Assembly: GCA_043811005.1 (NCBI GenBank)
Contig: JBDRNO010000262.1
Location: 1-7,381, forward strand
Direction: 5' to 3'
DNA: 7,381 nucleotides
Origin: JBDRNO01 sp043811005
GTDB lineage: Bacteria > Bacteroidota > Bacteroidia > NORP154
Position numbers and translations under genes: made by a program. The notes beneath the pieces are model-generated. The model was not told the DNA's origin. It ran no database searches and saw nothing but the letters and a program-made list of their open reading frames with translations. The first letter of the stretch is position 1; the number at the start of each line of letters is the position of its first letter. Of the stretch, positions 1 through 4,414 are shown in pieces.

Positions 1-1258
1 GCTGGGCAGTATCACCTGAACAAAAGCCCACATCCGCCCCGGCATCAGGTATAGGATATGGACGCACTACTACCTGGACAGTATCACTCGATGAACATAC
101 ATAGATCGTTGTTGTAACCACATAATCTGTTGTATCGGGAGCGCTTCCGAAATTGGTCAATGTTACAACGGGACCGGAAATAGCGGGATCGCTCAATCCT
201 GTTACAGGTAACCAGGCATAGTTATAGCCAGGAGTGAACACTGTACCGAGTTGCGCACTATCGCCTGAACAAAAGCTAACTTCTGTTCCCGCATCTGATA
301 CATGATAGGGATATACAATCACCCGAACAGTATCACTTGATATGCAAGAAGTTGTAGTATCGCCAGTAATGACAATATAATCAACAGTATCGGGAATACT
401 GTCAAAATTAGTTAAAATTACTACCGGGTTTGAAACCGTAGAATTGCTTAGCCCTGTTGCCGGAGTCCATGAATAAGTACAGTTAGGTGCCGGGGATGTT
501 CCTATTGTATCACTTTCACCGGAACAAATACCTACATCTGCACCGGCATCGGAAATAGCCCAAACATCAACAAAAACAGTAATACTATCTGTGTTTACAC
601 ATCCATTAGTATCGGTTACTATTACGGTATAGGTTGTTGAAGAAGCGGGAGAAGCCCATGGACCGGGTAATGTGGTGTCAGATAATCCTGTTGATGGTGA
701 CCAGTTATAAGTAACTCCACCGTTAGCATTTAATTGAGCGCTTTCTCCAAAACAAATGGTAGTGTCAGCACCGGCATTTGCTGAAGGCAATGGATTGACA
801 GTAATTGCAATACTATCCGAATCCAGGCAGCCATACGCATCAGTGACTGTAACTATATAGGTAATAGTTGAGCTGGTTGTAGTAGTTGGATTTGCTAAAG
901 CAGGGTCATCCAAATCCGTAGCAGGAGACCACGAATAAGCAGAACCGGGATTTCCTGTTGGCGTTCCTCCTATAACAGTTGATTCACCGCTGCAAATGGT
1001 GGTATCAGGACCGGCATCTGCAAGTACAGCTGTAGTTACAGACACTGTTACCTGGGCTGTATCAACACAACCATTGATATCAGTAACAGTTACCGTATAA
1101 GTGGTGGATACTGCTGTTGTAGCTGTCGGATTAGCGAGGGCAGGGTTATTTAGTGTTGAAACAGGTACCCAGGAATATATCGAACCCGGGGGACCGGTTG
1201 GAGAGCCCCCGATCATAACAGGGCTGCTAATACAAACAGTAGTATCTTGCCCGGCATC
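1..1258 (-). repeat. Tandem Ig/PKD-like protein repeats, about 80 codons each
   Basis: At least six units are coded in tandem, the last cut by the window edge. Each opens with DAG-x-D or DAG-x-(D/E)-V, has a first Cys about nine residues later, a YSW or YNW/YAW core Trp, a motif like PATGLSDP or TDLDDP, and a second Cys near the end of the unit. Spacing between unit starts is about 80, 80, 76, 85 and 82 residues. Units 1-3 carry a TTYTVTVTD-(I/T)NGC-like end. Units 4-6 instead carry VV-(T/I)-LTNF-x-S-x-PDT-x-DY. The array therefore contains two subtypes in blocks. This is protein repetition inside a gene, not a DNA element. Confidence 0.88.
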
Positions 1259-2692
1259 AACTACAGGTAAAGGATAAACAAATACCACCATAGTATCTGA
1301 TCCCAAACAACCTGCATCATCATTGACATCAACAAAAAATGTATCAGTTGAGGCAGGGGTAACAATTACAGGATTTCCCACATCTCCGCTGCTCCAGGAA
1401 TAAGTATATGGAGCATAACCTCCTGAAACAGATGCACTTATAGGTACCGGATCACCGGGACAACCACCCTGTACATCATTGGCTACAACGATTAAATTAT
1501 AATCATCATAAATATACACTATTTCTGTTTGAGGAATTGTATCACCGCAAGGAGTAACATTATAAACGGTTATTGTGATAGTATCCACTCCTTCGGTTAA
1601 TCCATCTGCGATGGGAGTAATTGTAACATCCTGAGAAAACTCCCCCAGTAATAATGTTACGCTATCAGCTATAAATACATAATCAGTGCCATTAATAGCA
1701 TTTCCTCCTATATCAAAATTAAAAGTAACAGTATCATCTGCATCAGGGCGGTTAAATGTAAATGTAGCATCTACACATCCTTCTACAACAGCCGGTTGCC
1801 CTGCTAAAATTGTGGGAGTATTAACAGTAACTGAAACACCCGGTGAATAAAAGCTTTCTGATTCAAGAAATACTGCAGAATTTAAAACACCATCCCCGGC
1901 ATCAGCTACGGCAAGTTTTATATGATACGTTTCTCCGCATTGGACAATCGCCCTGGCTTCCAAAACCACGGTAAAACCATCAAACTGCACTACTGTTGGG
2001 TCGGTATTCTGAGGTGGGCTAAAACCATCCCCATTATCAATATAGTATACGGGGTTTACAACATTATTTACATTATCTATTGATACCGGAGTAATTGTAT
2101 CTGGTAATAATGCAATATTTTCAGCTCCATTTGAATAAGGTCCTGCAAAACCGGGTCCGCTGATAAAAAATCCAAAAACATCATTAAATCCGGCAAACAC
2201 ATATTCAAGATATTCTTCCGAAGCGAATACATACCTGAATATAACGGAATCCCCAATTGGCACAAAGTCAAATTCCAAAACCGCTGCATCATTTGTTATT
2301 GAAGGAGAAACGATAGCTGTTAGATCAACATCTCCGGCACCGCCTAAACCAGTACCTGAACCCGATTCATCGTTGGGTCCAACTGCATCATTCACATCAC
2401 CACTGCAAAGTATTATTCCTGTTGGTATGCCGATATTGGAAGCCGTTCCGTCAAAATATCCTATCTGAAATGCAGCATCTCCGTTAAATGTTACATTATA
2501 GGCAGTTACACCAAGACCCATCAATACATTTTGAACAAGATAGGAAGGAGAATTATTCGGAGAAGAATTATCAATAATAATCTGACCCCAGGCAATATTT
2601 ATATTAAAAAAAATAATAAAAACGAAAAAGTATAATCCTACAAGATAAGATGTTTCATGTGATATAATATTAGTTTCCTTATGCTTAATCAT
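1..2692 (-). CDS. Large secreted repeat protein, choice-of-anchor-L-like N-terminus (3' end outside window)
   Basis: The frame is open from ATG at 2692 to the left edge (897 codons) with no stop or frameshift. An in-frame TAA at 2735-2737 limits upstream extension; the only other start is a GTG eight codons upstream. Residues 1-37 form a signal peptide: a polar stretch, then a hydrophobic core (LVGLYFFVFIIFFNINIA) ending AWGQ. Residues about 39-280 resemble the choice-of-anchor L family, with the motif FNDVFGFFISGPG after SEEYLEYVFAG (from about 158) and KLAVADAGDG near 260. Residues about 288-400 look Calx-beta-like (NGTDY, then DGLTEGVDTITITVYN). A SprB-like unit (GGYAPYTYSWSSG) lies near 424-436. 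Ig/PKD-like repeats of about 80 residues start near 479, 559, 639, 715, 800 and 882. The likely role is a T9SS-exported surface adhesin. Its sorting domain would lie outside the window, so type A or B cannot be told. It begins 344 bp after the porP/sprF-like gene. Frame and secretion are certain; domain names come from motif recognition. Confidence 0.93.
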   Translation of the reverse strand, partial: MIKHKETNIISHETSYLVGLYFFVFIIFFNINIAWGQIIIDNSSPNNSPSYLVQNVLMGLGVTAYNVTFNGDAAFQIGYFDGTASNIGIPTGIILCSGDVNDAVGPNDESGSGTGLGGAGDVDLTAIVSPSITNDAAVLEFDFVPIGDSVIFRYVFASEEYLEYVFAGFNDVFGFFISGPGFAGPYSNGAENIALLPDTITPVSIDNVNNVVNPVYYIDNGDGFSPPQNTDPTVVQFDGFTVVLEARAIVQCGETYHIKLAVADAGDGVLNSAVFLESESFYSPGVSVTVNTPTILAGQPAVVEGCVDATFTFNRPDADDTVTFNFDIGGNAINGTDYVFIADSVTLLLGEFSQDVTITPIADGLTEGVDTITITVYNVTPCGDTIPQTEIVYIYDDYNLIVVANDVQGGCPGDPVPISASVSGGYAPYTYSWSSGDVGNPVIVTPASTDTFFVDVNDDAGCLGSDTMVVFVYPLPVVDAGQDTTVCISSPVMIGGSPTGPPGSIYSWVPVSTLNNPALANPTATTAVSTTYTVTVTDINGCVDTAQVTVSVTTAVLADAGPDTTICSGESTVIGGTPTGNPGSAYSWSPATDLDDPALANPTTTTSSTITYIVTVTDAYGCLDSDSIAITVNPLPSANAGADTTICFGESAQLNANGGVTYNWSPSTGLSDTTLPGPWASPASSTTYTVIVTDTNGCVNTDSITVFVDVWAISDAGADVGICSGESDTIGTSPAPNCTYSWTPATGLSNSTVSNPVVILTNFDSIPDTVDYIVITGDTTTSCISSDTVRVIVYPYHVSDAGTEVSFCSGDSAQLGTVFTPGYNYAWLPVTGLSDPAISGPVVTLTNFGSAPDTTDYVVTTTIYVCSSSDTVQVVVRPYPIPDAGADVGFCSGDTAQ

Positions 2693-2800
2693 TTTACAGT
2701 ATCGGAATTTACTCACTATATTGTTTGTTTTTATTTAAAGGTGTTCGTGAATTCCGCTTCGGTCCATTTAAATGTTTTAACCTGATATACTGGCATTTTG

Positions 2801-2816
2801 TCCGCCAGCTGGCGGA
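2801..2816. repeat. 16-bp perfect palindrome
   Basis: TCCGCCAGCTGGCGGA equals its own reverse complement across all 16 bases. It is GC-rich and sits in AT-rich flanks. With no unpaired loop it is a better fit to a dimeric-protein site or a dispersed repeat unit than to an RNA hairpin. It is not followed on the minus strand by a T-run, so it is not an ordinary intrinsic terminator for the upstream gene. Its function is unknown. Confidence 0.75.
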
Positions 2817-2830
2817 TTTAATAATCAGAT

Positions 2831-2858
2831 TCTAGGCTCTGGGTTCTTGGTTCTGGGT
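2831..2858 (-). repeat. Degenerate 7-bp tandem array, left arm
   Basis: Four consecutive 7-mers read on the plus strand as TCTAGGC, TCTGGGT, TCTTGGT and TCTGGGT. Read on the minus strand this is a CAGAACC-like heptad series. The array at 2900-2967 carries the closely related CAGTACC heptad on the plus strand, so the two arrays are inverted relative to each other. Confidence 0.65.
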
Positions 2859-2899
2859 TGTTTTTATATACTCAGACTCTGTAATCAATACCTACCACA

Positions 2900-2967
2900 C
2901 AGTACCCAGCTACCAGCCTACGCAGGCCGTAGCCTGCTTTGGCAGGCGAAGGCCAGTACCCAGTAAC
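2900..2967 (+). repeat. Degenerate 7-bp tandem array, right arm, interrupted
   Basis: CAGTACC (2900-2906), CAGCTAC (2907-2913) and a partial unit starting CAG (2914-2916) are followed, after an interruption, by CAGTACC (2954-2960) and CAGTAAC (2961-2967). The unit matches the left arm in inverted orientation. The interrupting bases 2917-2953 are GC-rich and palindromic, unlike the heptads, which suggests that a separate element lies inside the array. Confidence 0.6.
2916..2953. repeat. 38-bp GC-rich multi-arm hairpin element
   Basis: Three alternating arms are present: GCAGGC (2922-2927), GCCTGC (2932-2937) and GCAGGC (2942-2947), separated by 4-base spacers CGTA and TTTG. The middle arm can pair perfectly with either neighbour, giving two mutually exclusive 6-bp hairpins. 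The outer ends GCCTAC (2916-2921) and GAAGGC (2948-2953) also pair with one mismatch. This looks like a small dispersed palindromic (REP-like) unit. No T-run follows on the minus strand, so terminator function is doubtful. Confidence 0.65.
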
Positions 2968-3036
2968 ATTATCTTATTTATACTTAACTTAATGCTTTAT
3001 AATTACTTTTTTTAATCAAATCACAAAGTTATGTCC

Positions 3037-4026
3037 TTAAAAAAGACTCTTATTTATATCACTTGTTTGCTCCTCTTTGAGTTTTCCAAACCTGTACCCT
3101 ATCATAACCTCATGGCTTCCCGAGCTGTATTTCTTCAGGTTCGATGTGGTGAAATCATAGGAATAGCCAAAATAGATGTACTCCTTATATTCATATCCCA
3201 ACAAGACAGAAAGGGCATCATACGTCCTGTATGAAAATCCCAGCCATACCTGGTCCTGGTAAAAAAATCTTGCACTCAGATCGTACTGAAGAGGTATAGG
3301 TGAACTGAAACCTGAAATAAAAATAAACTCGTTGGTGCCAAGGCTTTTAATTAGTATAGATGGCTCAATCTTAAAATCCTCTTTGATCTTAAATCTACAG
3401 CCGCCTGTAATAAAAATATGATTTGCCAATTTGCCTAAATTATCTTCGGGAAATTCATTGTCAAGTAACCTGATGTTATTATGAAATATCTGGTAGCTGG
3501 ATAAGCCAATGAAAAATCTATCTGAGTACAGGTAAAACCCCATAGTAACATCCGGAACAATAACGGATTGTTTTTTATCATATATAAATGTTTCTTCTTC
3601 TTCATGTGCAAGTATGATCTCAGAACCATCAATTTTGTATTGCATTAAACCCCCAAACAGCCCCAATGACAGCTTTACTCCTGACCGTTCGGGATCTTCG
3701 CTGAAATGAATGTGATATGCGTAAGCAAAATTGATCCCAGTCCTTGTAAAAGGCCCGGCATCATCGCAATATATATACCCGCCCAAACCCACATTTTTTT
3801 TCTTATGAGGCATGTTCATACTTAAAGTGAACGTCTTGGGCGAACCGGGAATGCCAACCCACTGGTATCTGCCATTCAATTTAAGCTCATAGTAATCCTG
3901 GCTGCCTGCTATCGCAGGATTCAACACAAAATCATTCAATATATACTGGCTGTATTGTTGAAGTTGTTGGGCATGGGACGAGGAAAAAGGGAAAAGGAAA
4001 AAGCAGAAAATAAAAAGTAAGATCAT
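3037..4026 (-). CDS. PorP/SprF family type IX secretion system outer-membrane protein
   Basis: From ATG at 4026 this encodes 329 residues. Residues 1-20 are a clean signal peptide (MILLFIFCFFLFPFSSSHAQ). The family hallmark follows at once: QQYSQYILNDFVLNPAIAGS, then an R-x-QWVGIPGSPKTFTLS segment. The rest is alternating aromatic and polar strands, as in an outer-membrane beta-barrel, ending near HEVMIGYRFG plus a short polar tail. The frame also stays open to an ATG at 4116 with an AT-rich leader. That start adds 30 residues (MKKFAIHQFLPCWG...) ahead of the signal peptide, so 4026 is preferred on protein grounds. Members assist T9SS; SprF in gliding bacteria is needed for secretion of the type B protein SprB. 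It lies downstream of a type B sorting-domain gene and upstream of another large secreted protein, suggesting that it serves one or both. The family call is firm; the cargo is inferred. Confidence 0.93.
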   Translation of the reverse strand: MILLFIFCFFLFPFSSSHAQQLQQYSQYILNDFVLNPAIAGSQDYYELKLNGRYQWVGIPGSPKTFTLSMNMPHKKKNVGLGGYIYCDDAGPFTRTGINFAYAYHIHFSEDPERSGVKLSLGLFGGLMQYKIDGSEIILAHEEEETFIYDKKQSVIVPDVTMGFYLYSDRFFIGLSSYQIFHNNIRLLDNEFPEDNLGKLANHIFITGGCRFKIKEDFKIEPSILIKSLGTNEFIFISGFSSPIPLQYDLSARFFYQDQVWLGFSYRTYDALSVLLGYEYKEYIYFGYSYDFTTSNLKKYSSGSHEVMIGYRFGKLKEEQTSDINKSLF

Positions 4027-4177
4027 ACGAATTACGAATGGTTCGAAAATCTCACTACAGGTTTTTGCCGAATTACCCCAGCATGGTAGGAACTGGTGTA
4101 TTGCGAATTTTTTCATTGTTTTGTTGTTTTATAAAGTGCGATTTTATTTGATAATTAATTTTCACCTTTCCCGGGTC

Positions 4178-4369
4178 TTATTTTATGTAATGTTCATCTG
4201 TCTCCCATTTTTCGGGATTTTCAATGATATATTTACGGATACGGTTTAGTTCGGCATCGTTGCGGATAATGTGGTCGTGAAACAGGTATTGCCAATGGAA
4301 TTCCGGGGATTCCGGACGTACACGTTTTGTTACATCGCCTTTGAAATGGTTGATTATCATGGAAATGGA
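4178..4369 (-). pseudogene. C-terminal remnant of IS200-like / REP-associated tyrosine transposase
   Basis: An ATG at 4360 opens a 60-codon frame that reads like the last third of a Y1 (IS200-like, RAYT) transposase. The features are HFKGDVTKRVR, then FHWQYLFHDHIIRNDAELNR, then IRKYIIENPEKW, with a natural end at the TAA at 4178. Tyr44 in KYIIENP matches the position of the family's catalytic tyrosine. The family-like sequence continues upstream of the ATG (NSIS, from 4372), which implies truncation rather than a small native gene. The N-terminal two thirds, including the metal-binding HUH (His-x-His) motif, is absent; the frame hits the stop of the neighbouring large gene at 4415-4417. It cannot be an active transposase. 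It sits between the large repeat-protein gene and the porP/sprF-like gene in the same orientation, and is probably carried passively in that transcript. Confidence 0.8.
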
Positions 4370-4414
4370 ATTTATTTTTATATTTTCCAGGCATAAATAT
4401 TTCAGGATATGGTT

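Larger units (their letters stand above)
2693..3036. other. Intergenic region holding several small repeats
   Basis: This 344-bp stretch separates the porP/sprF-like stop from the start of the downstream repeat protein. No ORF of interest and no RNA gene is seen. It contains a 16-bp palindrome (2801-2816), a 7-bp array (2831-2858), an inverted counterpart (2900-2967), and a 38-bp GC-rich hairpin element inside the latter (2916-2953). The palindromes are GC-rich against an AT-rich background. Immediately before the 2692 start (2693-2760) the sequence is AT-rich with no Shine-Dalgarno site, as expected in Bacteroidota. No convincing TTG / TAnnTTTG promoter pair was found. Confidence 0.7.

Noticed and set aside
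2077..2292. 71-codon minus-strand ORF
   Set aside because: It lies in another frame inside the anchor-L-like coding region, where the main frame reads clear family motifs.
2801..2953. Intrinsic terminator for the porP/sprF-like gene
   Set aside because: GC-rich hairpins exist, but none is followed by a T-run in the minus-strand direction.
3024..3031. TAACTTTG on the minus strand, matching the Bacteroidota -7 consensus TAnnTTTG
   Set aside because: No TTG -33 element lies at the expected spacing, and it is about 330 bp from the next start; a chance match in AT-rich sequence is likely.
3031..3234. 67-codon plus-strand ORF with a hydrophobic start
   Set aside because: It is antisense to the 3' end of the porP/sprF-like gene, matches nothing recognised, and is explained by the complement of beta-strand codons.
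3435..3632. 65-codon minus-strand ORF
   Set aside because: Out-of-frame shadow within the porP/sprF-like gene.
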